From Bradyrhizobium nitroreducens (GTDB lineage Bacteria > Pseudomonadota > Alphaproteobacteria > Rhizobiales > Xanthobacteraceae), in the NCBI RefSeq assembly GCF_002776695.1, contig NZ_LFJC01000003.1, positions 6,351,235 through 6,415,234 of the forward strand: a stretch of DNA of 64,000 nt. The letters are read 5' to 3'. The first letter of the stretch is position 1. Each line of letters opens with the position of its first letter. The notes beneath the pieces were generated by a model, which saw only the letters and a list, made by a program, of their open reading frames with translations, was not told where the DNA came from and searched no databases. The position numbers and the translations under genes are program-made. This document shows positions 43,110-52,332 of the stretch, in pieces.

Positions 43110-44801
43110 TCATTCCGCCGCGACGCCTGAGGACGTCACCGCAGCCTGCGCCAGTTGCCGCAGGGCAAAGCGCTTCAATTTTCCGGTCTCGGTCTTCGGC
43201 AGTTGCGCCACGAACTCGATGGCGCGCGGATATTTGTACGGCGCGATCTCGCGTTTGACATGCTCCTGCAGCTCGGCCACGAGCTTTGCATCCGGCGTCA
43301 CGCCGGCCGCCGCGATGACATAGGCCTTCACGATCATGCCGCGCGCCTCGTCTGGAGCGCCGACCACGCCGCACTCGGCAACCGCCGGGTGCGTGAGCAG
43401 CGCCGCCTCGACGTCGGTGCCCGCGATGTTGTAGCCGGCCGACACGATCATGTCGTCGGAGCGGGACTGGTACCAGAAATAACCGTCGCTATCCATCAGA
43501 TAGGTGTCGCCGGTGATGTTCCAGCCGTTCTGGACGTATTTGCGCTGGCGCTCGTCGGCGAGATAGCGGCAGCCGGTCGGCCCCCGCACGGCAAGCTTGC
43601 CCATCGTGCCCGGCGGCAGGTCACGGCCGTCATCGTCGACGATCTTCGCCTCGTAGCCCGGCACCGGCTTTCCGGTCGCGCCCGGGCGAATCTCGTCCTC
43701 GGTCGCGCTGATGAAGATGTGCAGCAGCTCGGTCGAGCCGATGCCGTCCATCAGCTTGAGGCCGGTGGCCTTGAGCCAGGCATCGAAGGTCGGCTTGGGC
43801 AGTGTCTCGCCGGCGGAGACGCATTTTCGCAGCGAGGAGATGTCGCGGCCGGCGAGCTTGCCGATCATGGCACGGTATGCCGTCGGCGCCGTGAAGCAGA
43901 CCGTGGTCTTGTACTGCTCGATCGCATTCAGAATGTCGTCCGGCGTCGTCTTCTCCAGCACCACGAAGGAGGCGCCGATGTGCATCGGAAACAGCACGCC
44001 GCCGAAACCGAACGTGAAGGCGAGCGGCGCCGAGCCGACGAAACGATCCTTCTGCTCGGCGCGCAGGATGTTGCGAGCATAGCCGTCGCAGACCGCGAGC
44101 ATGTCGCGGTGGAAATGCATGGTGCCCTTGGGATTACCTGTCGTGCCCGACGTGAAAGCGATCAGGCAGACGTCGTCGGAGGCGGTGTCGACGGCATTGA
44201 ACTCCGGGCTCGCGTCCGCCATGAGCGCTTCGAGCGAGTCCGGCGCGCCATTGCCCCAATAAACAACCCGCTCGAGATTCGGCGCAGCAGCTTTCGCCTT
44301 CTCCATTTCCTCGGCGAGCTTGCCGTCGCACAGCGCCAGCGTAATCTCTGCCTTCTGGATCGGGTAGGACAGCTCCTTGGCGCGGAGCAGTGGCATGGTC
44401 GCCACCACGATGCCGCCGGCCTTGATCACCGCGAGATAGGTCGCAACCATCATCGGGTTGTTGGCAGAGCGCAGCAGCACGCGACCGCCGGCGACGAGAC
44501 CGAGCTTGCCGACCAGCACGTTGGCGATGCGGTTCACCAGCGTTTGCAGCTCGCGATAGGTGTAGCTGATTGCGGGGCTGATGACGCAGAGCGCGTCGCC
44601 ATGGCCCTGCTCGACCCAGCGGTCGAGGAAGTAGCTGACGCAGTTCAATCGGGGCGGATAGTCCAGCTCGGGCCGCGTGAAGATGAATTCGGGCCACAGC
44701 TCGCGCGGCGGCAGATGCTGCCGCGCGAACGTATCGACATGGGCCGTCGCGGCGTTGCCGTCATGCGAGCCCGTCACTTGAACCTTGGCGGCGTTGGCCA
44801 T
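43110..44801 (-). CDS. 2-aminobenzoate/benzoate-CoA ligase family protein
   Basis: The 563-residue AMP-forming ligase has the P-loop-like IAFTSGTTGNPKGTMHFHRDM, the A5-type GSTELLHIF, NGWNITGDTYLMDSDGYFWYQSRSDDMI and the C-terminal lysine region LPKTETGKLKRFALR. The N-terminal LPPRELWPEF and DYPPRLNCVSYFLDRW are typical of 2-aminobenzoate-CoA ligases and their benzoate relatives. It should activate anthranilate (or benzoate) to the CoA thioester. The ATG has AGGAG 8 nt upstream. A copy of the shared palindrome is centred 58.5 nt upstream. RidA follows in the same operon. Confidence 0.88.
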   Translation of the reverse strand: MANAAKVQVTGSHDGNAATAHVDTFARQHLPPRELWPEFIFTRPELDYPPRLNCVSYFLDRWVEQGHGDALCVISPAISYTYRELQTLVNRIANVLVGKLGLVAGGRVLLRSANNPMMVATYLAVIKAGGIVVATMPLLRAKELSYPIQKAEITLALCDGKLAEEMEKAKAAAPNLERVVYWGNGAPDSLEALMADASPEFNAVDTASDDVCLIAFTSGTTGNPKGTMHFHRDMLAVCDGYARNILRAEQKDRFVGSAPLAFTFGFGGVLFPMHIGASFVVLEKTTPDDILNAIEQYKTTVCFTAPTAYRAMIGKLAGRDISSLRKCVSAGETLPKPTFDAWLKATGLKLMDGIGSTELLHIFISATEDEIRPGATGKPVPGYEAKIVDDDGRDLPPGTMGKLAVRGPTGCRYLADERQRKYVQNGWNITGDTYLMDSDGYFWYQSRSDDMIVSAGYNIAGTDVEAALLTHPAVAECGVVGAPDEARGMIVKAYVIAAAGVTPDAKLVAELQEHVKREIAPYKYPRAIEFVAQLPKTETGKLKRFALRQLAQAAVTSSGVAAE

Positions 44802-44852
44802 CGCACGCTCCTTTCAGCATGGATTGCACCCGGCAGCACGATCTGGAAAACA

Positions 44853-44866
44853 TTTTAGGCTTAAAA
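44853..44866. promoter_or_regulatory. Candidate MarR operator, site 1 (TTTTAGGCTTAAAA)
   Basis: The site lies between the divergent-looking MarR stop and the aminobenzoate-CoA ligase start (44801), centred 58.5 nt upstream of it. Its 14 bases are the exact reverse complement of site 4 at 51069-51082. The following CAATTCGGCGCAA is also similar between the two. Confidence 0.72.
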
Positions 44867-44947
44867 CAATTCGGCGCAATAGCGGATTTTGGGCATGGCG
44901 TGCTTTTTCCTGTGGCAAAGGGATTGGGCGGATTGCTCGCCCAGCGC

Positions 44948-45478
44948 TTACGGCCGGCGGCGGGCGGCCGATTTCTGCGCCGACGCCTTGGTCTTGGCGA
45001 GCAGCCGCATCAATTCGCGCACGTCCTTCGGCGAGAGGTCGGCGAACAGATCGGCGATCCAGGTCTCGTGTTCCGCAGCCATGCGGCGGAACTCGGCGCG
45101 ACCGAGCTTTGTGAGGCGGATCACCTGGACACGGCGGTCCGTCTCCGACGTCCGCCGGTCGAGATGGCCGGATTCCACAAGACGTTCGACGAGACCGGTG
45201 ACGTTGCCGTTCGACACCATCATGCGCTTGGAGACATCGGACAGCGTCATGCCGTCGGGTGCCTTGTCGAGCTGCGCCATCAGGTCGAAACGCGGCAGCG
45301 TGACGTCGAAGCGCTGCCGCAGCCGGCCTCGGACCTCGCCTTCGATCAGCGTCGTGCACGTGAGCAGGCGCAACCACAGTCGCAGTTCGTCGGCGTGATC
45401 TTCCGGCGTTTCGACGGCCTTGGTCTCGGAATCGAGCATCGCGGTGCAGTCACTCTCGGCGGGCATTGGCGCCGGCAC
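44948..45478 (-). CDS. MarR-family transcription regulator
   Basis: The 176-residue protein has the winged helix-turn-helix of MarR: RFDVTLPRFDLMAQLDKAPDGMTLSDVSKRMMVSNGNVTGLVERLVESGHLDRRTSETDRRVQVIRLT (about residues 58-125), with a DRR wing. Family members near CoA ligases (such as BadR) are released from DNA by aromatic acids or their CoA esters. The GTG at 45478 has GGGGA 5 nt upstream; an ATG at 45466 has none. A palindrome lies directly in front of the start (14-27 nt), suggesting autoregulation. It probably reads the six related palindromes of this cluster. Confidence 0.9.
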   Translation of the reverse strand: MPAPMPAESDCTAMLDSETKAVETPEDHADELRLWLRLLTCTTLIEGEVRGRLRQRFDVTLPRFDLMAQLDKAPDGMTLSDVSKRMMVSNGNVTGLVERLVESGHLDRRTSETDRRVQVIRLTKLGRAEFRRMAAEHETWIADLFADLSPKDVRELMRLLAKTKASAQKSAARRRP

Positions 45479-45491
45479 GGATTCCCCAACA

Positions 45492-45505
45492 TTTTGAGCT
45501 TCAAA
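45492..45505. promoter_or_regulatory. Candidate MarR operator, site 2 (TTTTGAGCTTCAAA)
   Basis: The site begins 14 nt upstream of the MarR start codon, where a bound repressor would block transcription or initiation of its own gene. It is followed by TAAAT, similar to the TAATT after other copies. Confidence 0.68.
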
Positions 45506-45560
45506 TAAATCGGGTCCGGCCGCAAGCCCAAAGCTGCAACAATCGACCGCACGTCAACTT

Positions 45561-45574
45561 CTTTAGGCTTCAAA
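45561..45574. promoter_or_regulatory. Candidate MarR operator, site 3 (CTTTAGGCTTCAAA)
   Basis: The site is followed by TAATTGGCGCG, as at sites 1 and 4. It lies in the 237-base space between marR (leftward) and the ABC binding protein gene (rightward, start 45716), and probably controls the latter. Confidence 0.68.
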
Positions 45575-45715
45575 TAATTGGCGCGCCACTTGCATGCGCG
45601 CTGCCCGCACGAATGGCGGCGCGTCGAGCTTGCTTGCCGCGGCAGCCATCATCGGCATAAGCTTGGATTGGAGTACGCGGCTTGCAGCGCAAGCCCGATG
45701 TCACGGGGACAGATC

Positions 45716-46888
45716 ATGAAAACGCAATTGACCTTGGCCGCAGCCTTGCTCGTCGGCACCGCCCTCAATCCAGCCGTGGCGCAGGAAAAGATCAAGCTGG
45801 GTGTGGTCGTAACCCTGTCGGGGCCTGCCGCTGCACTGGGCCAACAAGTCCGCGACGGCTTTGCGCTCGCGGTGAAGGATCTCGGCGGCAAGATGGGCGG
45901 CCGCGACGTCGAGGTGATCGTCGCGGATGACGAGCTGAAGCCGGATGCGGCGGTGACCAAGGTCAAGGGCCTGCTCGAGCGCGACAGGGTCGACTTCGTG
46001 GTCGGCCCGATCTTCTCCAACATCCTGCAGGCGATCCATCGGCCCGTGACGGAATCGAAAACCTTCCTGATCAGCCCCAATGCCGGTCCGTCGACATTCG
46101 CCGGCAAGGACTGCAACCCGTTCTTCTATGTGACCTCGTATCAGAACGACCAGGTGCACGAGATCCTCGGCAAGGTCGCGCAGGATCGCGGCTACAAGCG
46201 CATGTACCTGATGGTGCCGAACTATCAGGCCGGCAAGGATTCGGTGGCGGGCTTCAAGCTCGACTACAAGGGCGAGATCGTTGAGGAATCCTACATGCCG
46301 CTGAACACGCTGGATTTCCAGCCGGAGCTTTCCAAGATCTCCTCGCAGAAGCCCGATGCACTGTTCACGTTCATGCCGGGCGGCCTCGGCGTTAATCTCG
46401 TCAAGCAGTATCGGCAGGCCGGCCTTGCCGACAGCATCCCGGTGCTCTCGGCGTTCACGGTAGATGAATCGACCCTGCCGGCGCAGCAGGATGCGGCCGT
46501 CGGCATGTTTGGCGGAGCGAACTGGGCGCCCAACCTCGACAATCCCCAGAACAAGACGTTCGTGGCGTCCTATGAGGCCGCCTACAATGTCGTGCCCGGC
46601 ACCTACGCCTTCCAGGCCTACGACGCCGCGATGCTGATCGACAGTGCGGTCAAGGCCGTGAAGGGCGACCTGTCGAACAAGGACGCCGTCCAGGCCGCGC
46701 TGAAGAAGGCTGATTTCACCTCGCTGCGCGGCGCCTTCAAGTTCAACACCAACGGCTATCCGATCCAGGATTTTTATCTGACCAAGGTCGCCAAGCGTCC
46801 GGACGGCAAGTTCCAGACCGAGATCGTGCAGAAGGTCTTCGAGAACTACGGCGACCGCTACGCCAAGGACTGCAAGGCGGCGAACTAA
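45716..46888 (+). CDS. Branched-chain/aromatic acid-type ABC transporter binding protein (LivJ-like)
   Basis: The 390-residue periplasmic protein has a signal peptide (MKTQLTLAAALLVGTALNPAVA) and the type 1 binding fold: IKLGVVVTLSGPAAALGQQVRDGFALAVKDLGG, DAAVTKVKGLLERDRVDFVVGPIFSNI and TFVASYEAAYNVVPGTYAFQAYDAAMLI. Relatives bind benzoate-type acids as well as amino acids. The ATG at 45716 follows GGGGA. No LivFGHM permease or ATPase genes are nearby, so it must use transport subunits encoded elsewhere. A candidate MarR operator precedes it. Confidence 0.9.
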   Translation: MKTQLTLAAALLVGTALNPAVAQEKIKLGVVVTLSGPAAALGQQVRDGFALAVKDLGGKMGGRDVEVIVADDELKPDAAVTKVKGLLERDRVDFVVGPIFSNILQAIHRPVTESKTFLISPNAGPSTFAGKDCNPFFYVTSYQNDQVHEILGKVAQDRGYKRMYLMVPNYQAGKDSVAGFKLDYKGEIVEESYMPLNTLDFQPELSKISSQKPDALFTFMPGGLGVNLVKQYRQAGLADSIPVLSAFTVDESTLPAQQDAAVGMFGGANWAPNLDNPQNKTFVASYEAAYNVVPGTYAFQAYDAAMLIDSAVKAVKGDLSNKDAVQAALKKADFTSLRGAFKFNTNGYPIQDFYLTKVAKRPDGKFQTEIVQKVFENYGDRYAKDCKAAN

Positions 46889-46916
46889 AGCCGCGACGGG
46901 TTACGGGAGGACTTCA

Positions 46917-47372
46917 ATGAGCAGCGAAATCACCGGCATCACACGGGCCAATGAGGGCATCCAGGGCATTTCCTGGAACATTCTGGGCCAGACCTATGTG
47001 CCGAAGAGCAAGACCGAGCACAGTTTCTCCTGGCACGCGACGCTGCCGCCAGGCACGTTCGTGCCGCCGCACATTCATCCCGACCAGGACGAATATCTCT
47101 ATATGCTGGAAGGCAAGCTCGACTTCATGCTCGGCAATTCGGAGGCGCAGGCGACCGCAGGTGACCTGATCCGGCTCGGCATGGGCGTGCCGCACGGCAT
47201 CTTCAACAAGTCGGAGCAGACCGCAAAGGTGCTGTTCTGGGTCTCGCCGACCAAGAAGCTGTTCGACCTGTTCTGGGGCCTTCACAACATGAAGGAACAG
47301 AAGCCGGAGGACGTGGTGGCGATGGCGGCCGAATTCAACATCCACTTCCTGCCGCCGCCGCCCGGCGGCTAG
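46917..47372 (+). CDS. Cupin-domain protein
   Basis: The 151-residue single-domain cupin has motif 1 FVPPHIHPDQDEYLYMLEGKLDFMLG (His, His and Glu metal ligands) and motif 2 DLIRLGMGVPHGIFN. The ATG has GGAGG about 6 nt upstream and lies 28 nt after the binding protein stop, so both share a transcript. Similar stand-alone cupins accompany aromatic degradation genes. It could be a dioxygenase, a hydrolase or a binding protein; the sequence does not decide. Confidence 0.8.
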   Translation: MSSEITGITRANEGIQGISWNILGQTYVPKSKTEHSFSWHATLPPGTFVPPHIHPDQDEYLYMLEGKLDFMLGNSEAQATAGDLIRLGMGVPHGIFNKSEQTAKVLFWVSPTKKLFDLFWGLHNMKEQKPEDVVAMAAEFNIHFLPPPPGG

Positions 47373-47379
47373 CCGCGCA

Positions 47380-48630
47380 TTAGGCGCGCACCGCCGCGAG
47401 CCCCGGCACGGCGGCGAAGCCCGCCTTGGTGGCATAGCCGCGCACGATGGCCTCGCGCTGGGAATAGCTCAGCACGTTGTCCACATTGTCGAAGCCGTCG
47501 GGTGCGAGCTGCTCGACGGCGTCGATAACGCCCTCGGGGCCGCCGCGCCGGTTGGAACGAACGATATCCGCCGTCATCGGCAGGCGCTTCTTCTCGTATT
47601 CGAGCAAGGCCTGGCGCGGATGCTCGGCGCGCACCAGCGCGTCCGCAAGGCAGCGCGCATCGAGGATCGCCTGCGATGCGCCATTGGAGCCGACCGGATA
47701 CATGGGGTGCGCGGCATCGCCGAGCAGCGTGACGCGTCCGGACGACCAATAGGGCAACGGATCGCGGTCGCAGGTCGGATACTCGTAGAATTCGGGTGTC
47801 GCGGAGATCAGACTCTTCACGTCGATATAGGGCACCGAGAAGCGGGCCACATGGGGCATCAGCTCCTCGCGGCGGCCCGGCCGTGACCAGTCTTCCTTGC
47901 GCGGCGGCGGAGCATTGCCCTCACCGACCTTCACCAGCACGGCCCAATTGGTCAGGCGGCTCGCCGGGCTCGATCCCTCCGCGATCGGATAGATCACCAC
48001 CTTGGCATTGAGACCACCGGCCACGATCATCGATTTGCCGGTGAGGAACAGCGGCCAGTCGCGCGCGCCGCGCCACAGCATCAGGCCGTTCCAGCACGGC
48101 GGGCCCTCGTTCGGAAACAGCGTCTCGCGAACGCGGGAATGAATGCCATCGGCGCCGATCAGGATATCGCCGCGCGCGGTGTGAACATGCGCGCCGGCGC
48201 GATCGAAGAAATAGGCGGTGACGCCACCCTCGTCCTGCGTGAAGGCGCCGAGCCTGCAACCGGTGTGGATGGCATCAGCTCCGAGCCGCTCCTCGACCGC
48301 ACGGTGGATGACGCCCTGAAGGCGGCCGCGGTGGATCGAGAATTGCGGCACGTCGTGGCCGGCATCGATCCCGCGAGCTTCGCGCCAGACCTCCTGGCCG
48401 TGACGGTTGAGATAATAGAGCTGGTCGGTGCGAACAGCGACGTCGTCGAGCTTCTGAAGCAGGCCGAGCCCGGCGAGCTCGCGCATGGCATGCGGCAGCG
48501 TGTTGATGCCGACGCCAAGCTCACGAATGGTGTCGGCCTGCTCGAAAATCTCGCAGTCGAGGCCGCGCGAGCGCAGCATCAAAGCGGTGGTGAGACCACC
48601 GATACCACCACCGACGATAATCGCCTTCAT
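47380..48630 (-). CDS. FAD-dependent monooxygenase (salicylate hydroxylase type)
   Basis: The 416-residue group A flavoprotein monooxygenase has the dinucleotide motif AIIVGGGIGGLTTALMLRSRGLDCEIFEQA, the DG motif ILIGADGIHSRVRE and the GD motif RVTLLGDAAHPMYPVGSNGASQAILDARCL. It hydroxylates an aromatic ring using NAD(P)H and oxygen. It is 52 nt downstream of the large monooxygenase/reductase fusion gene and probably in the same transcript. It may hydroxylate a side substrate or a related aromatic acid; the substrate is not evident. Confidence 0.88.
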   Translation of the reverse strand: MKAIIVGGGIGGLTTALMLRSRGLDCEIFEQADTIRELGVGINTLPHAMRELAGLGLLQKLDDVAVRTDQLYYLNRHGQEVWREARGIDAGHDVPQFSIHRGRLQGVIHRAVEERLGADAIHTGCRLGAFTQDEGGVTAYFFDRAGAHVHTARGDILIGADGIHSRVRETLFPNEGPPCWNGLMLWRGARDWPLFLTGKSMIVAGGLNAKVVIYPIAEGSSPASRLTNWAVLVKVGEGNAPPPRKEDWSRPGRREELMPHVARFSVPYIDVKSLISATPEFYEYPTCDRDPLPYWSSGRVTLLGDAAHPMYPVGSNGASQAILDARCLADALVRAEHPRQALLEYEKKRLPMTADIVRSNRRGGPEGVIDAVEQLAPDGFDNVDNVLSYSQREAIVRGYATKAGFAAVPGLAAVRA

Positions 48631-48682
48631 CGCCCCTTACTCCACTCAAAACACAGGCAATGGGTTAACGTCGCACGGGCGG

Positions 48683-51034
48683 TCACTCCGCCGCAAGCGG
48701 CTTTGTCGCCTCCGCCTTGAGCTCGGCCCGGGTCTTGGGCTTAGCCTTAATCCGCAGCTCCTCCAGGTCCTGGCGATCGCGGACGCTGTTGCGGAAAATC
48801 TGATCCATTCCGGGCAGATATTGCGGCGGGCAGTACGCGTCCTTTGCGCCGTACCAGGCCGCCGCCCTCATGGTGAAAAAGGGATCGACCAGATGCGGCC
48901 GGCCAAGGGCGACGAGGTCCGCCCGACCCGCGGCCAGGATGGTGTTGGCCTGGTCCGCCGTCGTGATATTGCCGACGCACATCGTGGCCACCCGCGCCTC
49001 ATTGCGGACCTGATCGGAGAACGGCGTCTGGAACATGCGCCCATAGACCGGCTGCGCATCTCGCACGGTCTGCCCGGTCGAGACATCGACGAGATCGACG
49101 CCGGCCTCGGCAAAGGCGCGCGCAATGGCCACCGCATCGTCGCCGGTGATGCCGCCTTCCGCCCAATCGGTCGCGGAGATACGCACCGACATCGGCTTGT
49201 GCGACGGCCACACCGCGCGGAGCGCCTCGAAGATTTCGAGCGGGAAACGCAAGCGGTTTTCCAGCGAGCCACCATACTCGTCCGTGCGGGTGTTGGTCAG
49301 CGGCGAGATGAAGCTCGCGAGCAGATAGCCGTGGGCGCAATGCAGCTCCAGCATGTCGAAGCCGCAGCGTTCGCCGCGCTCGGCCGCCGCGACGAAGGAA
49401 TCCCGCACCGCATTCATGCCGGCGCGATCGAGCTCGCGCGGCACCTGACTGTCGGGGAAATAAGGCAGCGGTGACGCCGAGACCACGTCCCAGCCACCTT
49501 CGTCCAGAGGACGGTCGATGCCGTCCCACATCAGCTTGGTCGCGCCCTTGCGGCCGGCGTGCCCGAGCTGAAGGCAGATCTTCGCAGCCGAATTGCCATG
49601 GACGAAATCCACGATGCGACGCCAGCCGGCCTCTTGCTCATCGTTCCACAGGCCGGCGCAGCCAGGCGTGATGCGGGCATCGCGGCTGACGCAGGTCATC
49701 TCGGTGAAGATGAGGCCCGCACCACCGATCGCACGCGATCCGTAGTGGACGAGGTGAAAATCGGTCGGCACGCCTTCCTTGGCCGAGTACATGCACATCG
49801 GCGACATCACGGCGCGGTTGGCGATCTCCAGCTCGCGCAGCCGGAACGGCTGGAACAGCGGCACTGCAGGCTTTTCGGTGTCGACGTCAAAGCCGCCGGC
49901 GCGAACCTGTTTGGCAAAGGACTTCTCGACCTCGGCGACGAAATCGGGCGCCCGAAGCTTGAGATTGTCGTAGGTGATCGCTTTCGAGCGCGTCATCACG
50001 CCGAAGGCGAACTGCACGGGATCGAAATCCCAGAAGCGGTCGACATGCTCGAACCAGACCAGCGAGACATCTGCAGCGTGCTGCGTCTTCTCGACCTCCT
50101 CACGCCGGCCATGCTCGTAGACGTCGAGCGCGGCCTTGATGTCAGATGCCTTCTCCATCGCGTCGGCCAGGGCGATGGCATCTTCCATCGCGAGCTTGGT
50201 GCCGGAGCCGATCGAGAAATGCGCGCTCGCCTTGGCATCGCCAAGCAGCACCATGTTGTCCTTGACCCAGCGCTTGCTGCGGATCATCGGGAAATTGCGC
50301 CACATCGAGCGGTTGGTGAGCAGCTTGTGGTCATCGAGGAACCAGCCGAAGATCTCGGCCATTCGGGCGGCGGACTGCGTCTCGTCCAGCCCCTTCAGCC
50401 CCGCGCGTTCGAACGTCTTGGGGTCGGTCTCGAAGATCCAGGTCGAGTGCCCCGCCTCGTATTGATAGGCATGGGCAATGAACGGGCCCCACTCCGTCTC
50501 CTGAAAGATGAAGGTGAAGGCATCGAGCGGCCTGGTCGAGCCCATCCAGGCGAACTTGTTGGTGCGCAGATCGACTTCCGGCTGGAAATGATCGACGTAT
50601 TTTTCGCGGAAGCGGCTGTTGATGCCGTCAGCGAGCAGGATGAGATCGGCATCGGCGAAGCGGGATTCGTCATCGACGTCGGCTTCGAAATGCAGCACCA
50701 CGCCGAGCTCGCGCGCCCGCTCCTGGAGGATCAGCAGCAGCTTCTGCCGCGAGCAGCCGCAAAATCCGTTGCCGCCGACCCGGTGGACGGTGCCGCGAAA
50801 ATGCACCGCGATATCGTCCCAGTAGGCGAACTCCTGGGTGATGCGGCGATAGCTCGGAAGATCGTGCTTCTCGAAATTGTCCAGCGTGGCGTCGGAGAAC
50901 ACCACGCCGAAGCCGAACGTGTCGTCGGCGCGATTGCGCTCGTACACGGTGATGTCGGCGCCCGGGCGCTGCTTCTTGAGCAGGATCGCAGCATAGAGAC
51001 CCGCAGGTCCGCCACCGATGATCGCGACTTTCAT
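48683..51034 (-). CDS. 2-aminobenzoyl-CoA monooxygenase/reductase-like flavoenzyme (monooxygenase/OYE fusion)
   Basis: The 783-residue protein joins an N-terminal flavin monooxygenase (KVAIIGGGPAGLYAAILLKK, DNMVLLGDAKASAHFSIGSGTKLAMEDA; to about residue 375) to a C-terminal old-yellow-enzyme domain (from about 395, LFQPFRLRELEIANRAVMSPMCMYSA, MLELHCAHGYLLASFISPLTNTRTDEYGG). This fusion is known for 2-aminobenzoyl-CoA monooxygenase/reductase of Azoarcus evansii; databases also call it salicylyl-CoA 5-hydroxylase/oxidoreductase. It hydroxylates and then reduces the ring of the CoA ester. The ATG at 51034 has GAGG 6 nt upstream. A candidate MarR operator is centred 41.5 nt upstream. Confidence 0.9.
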   Translation of the reverse strand: MKVAIIGGGPAGLYAAILLKKQRPGADITVYERNRADDTFGFGVVFSDATLDNFEKHDLPSYRRITQEFAYWDDIAVHFRGTVHRVGGNGFCGCSRQKLLLILQERARELGVVLHFEADVDDESRFADADLILLADGINSRFREKYVDHFQPEVDLRTNKFAWMGSTRPLDAFTFIFQETEWGPFIAHAYQYEAGHSTWIFETDPKTFERAGLKGLDETQSAARMAEIFGWFLDDHKLLTNRSMWRNFPMIRSKRWVKDNMVLLGDAKASAHFSIGSGTKLAMEDAIALADAMEKASDIKAALDVYEHGRREEVEKTQHAADVSLVWFEHVDRFWDFDPVQFAFGVMTRSKAITYDNLKLRAPDFVAEVEKSFAKQVRAGGFDVDTEKPAVPLFQPFRLRELEIANRAVMSPMCMYSAKEGVPTDFHLVHYGSRAIGGAGLIFTEMTCVSRDARITPGCAGLWNDEQEAGWRRIVDFVHGNSAAKICLQLGHAGRKGATKLMWDGIDRPLDEGGWDVVSASPLPYFPDSQVPRELDRAGMNAVRDSFVAAAERGERCGFDMLELHCAHGYLLASFISPLTNTRTDEYGGSLENRLRFPLEIFEALRAVWPSHKPMSVRISATDWAEGGITGDDAVAIARAFAEAGVDLVDVSTGQTVRDAQPVYGRMFQTPFSDQVRNEARVATMCVGNITTADQANTILAAGRADLVALGRPHLVDPFFTMRAAAWYGAKDAYCPPQYLPGMDQIFRNSVRDRQDLEELRIKAKPKTRAELKAEATKPLAAE

Positions 51035-51068
51035 GGGACCTCGCCAATTCACCCGGCCATGAAAACTA

Positions 51069-51082
51069 TTTTAAGCCTAAAA
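51069..51082. promoter_or_regulatory. Candidate MarR operator, site 4 (TTTTAAGCCTAAAA)
   Basis: The site is the exact reverse complement of site 1 and is followed by TAATTTCGCGCAA. Its centre is 41.5 nt upstream of the monooxygenase/reductase start. The IS630-type element begins about 55 nt further upstream, so the operator was left intact by the insertion. Confidence 0.72.
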
Positions 51083-51116
51083 TAATTTCGCGCAAGTCCC
51101 CGCTGCTGACTCGGCG

Positions 51117-52295
51117 TCAGACAAAGGCGCCGATCAAGTACCTCGACACAGAGGTTTTGACTCTTTGTTTTTGCACCGCTTCGGCGGGTATTTTGGGGTA
51201 GGCGCGGCCCAATTTGGCGCGCGCCTTCTGGGTTGTGAACATCCAGTTGATCTGGGCGCGCTCGGCGTTGCGACGTTTTTCCCAAGCGACGGTCTCTCTG
51301 ACAAGACGGGCATAGCTGTCGATGCGGCGGTCGAGACACTGTCGGACGAGGACTCCGATCTCGATCTCGACCATGTTGAGCCAGCTGGCATGTTTCGGAG
51401 TGTGATGGAACTCCAGGCGTCGTAGCAGCCGACGAGCCTGATCGGCCGGGAACGCCTGATAGAGTGCGCCGGCCGTATGAGTGGACAGATTATCGAGCAC
51501 GACGCGAATGCGATTGGCTTTGGGATAATGCACGTCGACCAGTTCGCGCATGCACTCGGCGAAGTCGGTGGCGGCCCTGTGCGCGGTGGCCTTTACCTTG
51601 CGCCACGGTCGGTTCACGTCGATGACCACGAACAGATTGGCGGTGCCGTTGCGCCGATACTCGTAATCGTAGCGCTCGATCCGTCCAGGCTTTGCCGGGA
51701 TCGGTGGCCGGACCTCGCCGATAAGCTGGACCGGGCTCTCGTCGAAGCAGACCACCGGTTGCCGCGGATCGGGCGGCGCGGCGTATAGATCGAGCACGTC
51801 CTCCATGCGCGCGACATATTCCGCGTCGACTTTTGGAATGCACCACATGCTCCTGCGCCATGGCTTGAGATCGTTCTCGGCCAAGCGCCGCCGCACCGTC
51901 TCACGCGACAGGCTCTCGTGAGACGTCAATCTGATCATCTCATCAGCCAGAAGCTCAAGCGTCCAACGCGCGCGACCGGCCGGAGGGCTCGAACAGGCGG
52001 TGGCCACAAGCAGGGCCTCCTCCTTGTCGGTGAGCTTGCGTTCCGCCCCGGCACGCGGCTCCTCACTCAGGGCGGCAGCCAGATTGCCTTCGACGAAACG
52101 CCGCCGGGTCCGGTAGACCGTCGAATGGCCGACGCCTACGCTGGTGGCAATGTCGTCGTCGCTGAGTCCGGCATCCGCCGCGAGCAGGATCTGCGCCCGC
52201 TTGAGCTTGCGCACCGCCTGGCTACCTCCACTCAGCAGAAGCTCGAGCTCCGTGCGCTCCGCGCAGCTTAGATCGACATGATAACGTATGTTCAT
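51117..52295 (-). CDS. IS630-family transposase
   Basis: The 392-residue transposase has an N-terminal helix-turn-helix (GLSDDDIATSVGVGHSTVYRTRRRF) and the DDE catalytic set: Asp in VVCFDESPVQLIG, Asp in IRVVLDNLSTH and Glu in HASWLNMVEIEIG. The frame passes through the left terminal repeat, giving TSVSRYL, and stops 20 bases outside the element (51117-51119), so its last residues come from the host DNA. It appears intact and possibly active. The ATG at 52295 is chosen; a GTG lies directly before it. Confidence 0.9.
   Translation of the reverse strand: MNIRYHVDLSCAERTELELLLSGGSQAVRKLKRAQILLAADAGLSDDDIATSVGVGHSTVYRTRRRFVEGNLAAALSEEPRAGAERKLTDKEEALLVATACSSPPAGRARWTLELLADEMIRLTSHESLSRETVRRRLAENDLKPWRRSMWCIPKVDAEYVARMEDVLDLYAAPPDPRQPVVCFDESPVQLIGEVRPPIPAKPGRIERYDYEYRRNGTANLFVVIDVNRPWRKVKATAHRAATDFAECMRELVDVHYPKANRIRVVLDNLSTHTAGALYQAFPADQARRLLRRLEFHHTPKHASWLNMVEIEIGVLVRQCLDRRIDSYARLVRETVAWEKRRNAERAQINWMFTTQKARAKLGRAYPKIPAEAVQKQRVKTSVSRYLIGAFV
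51137..51162 (+). repeat. Left terminal inverted repeat of IS630-type element
   Basis: This 26-bp end matches the right end at 52605-52630 in reverse complement except for one base (ACACAG versus ACGCAG). The transposase reading frame runs through it. Confidence 0.85.
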
Positions 52296-52332
52296 CACAG
52301 CCTCCGTTCTGGAGGCCCAGCTGAATCGACCG

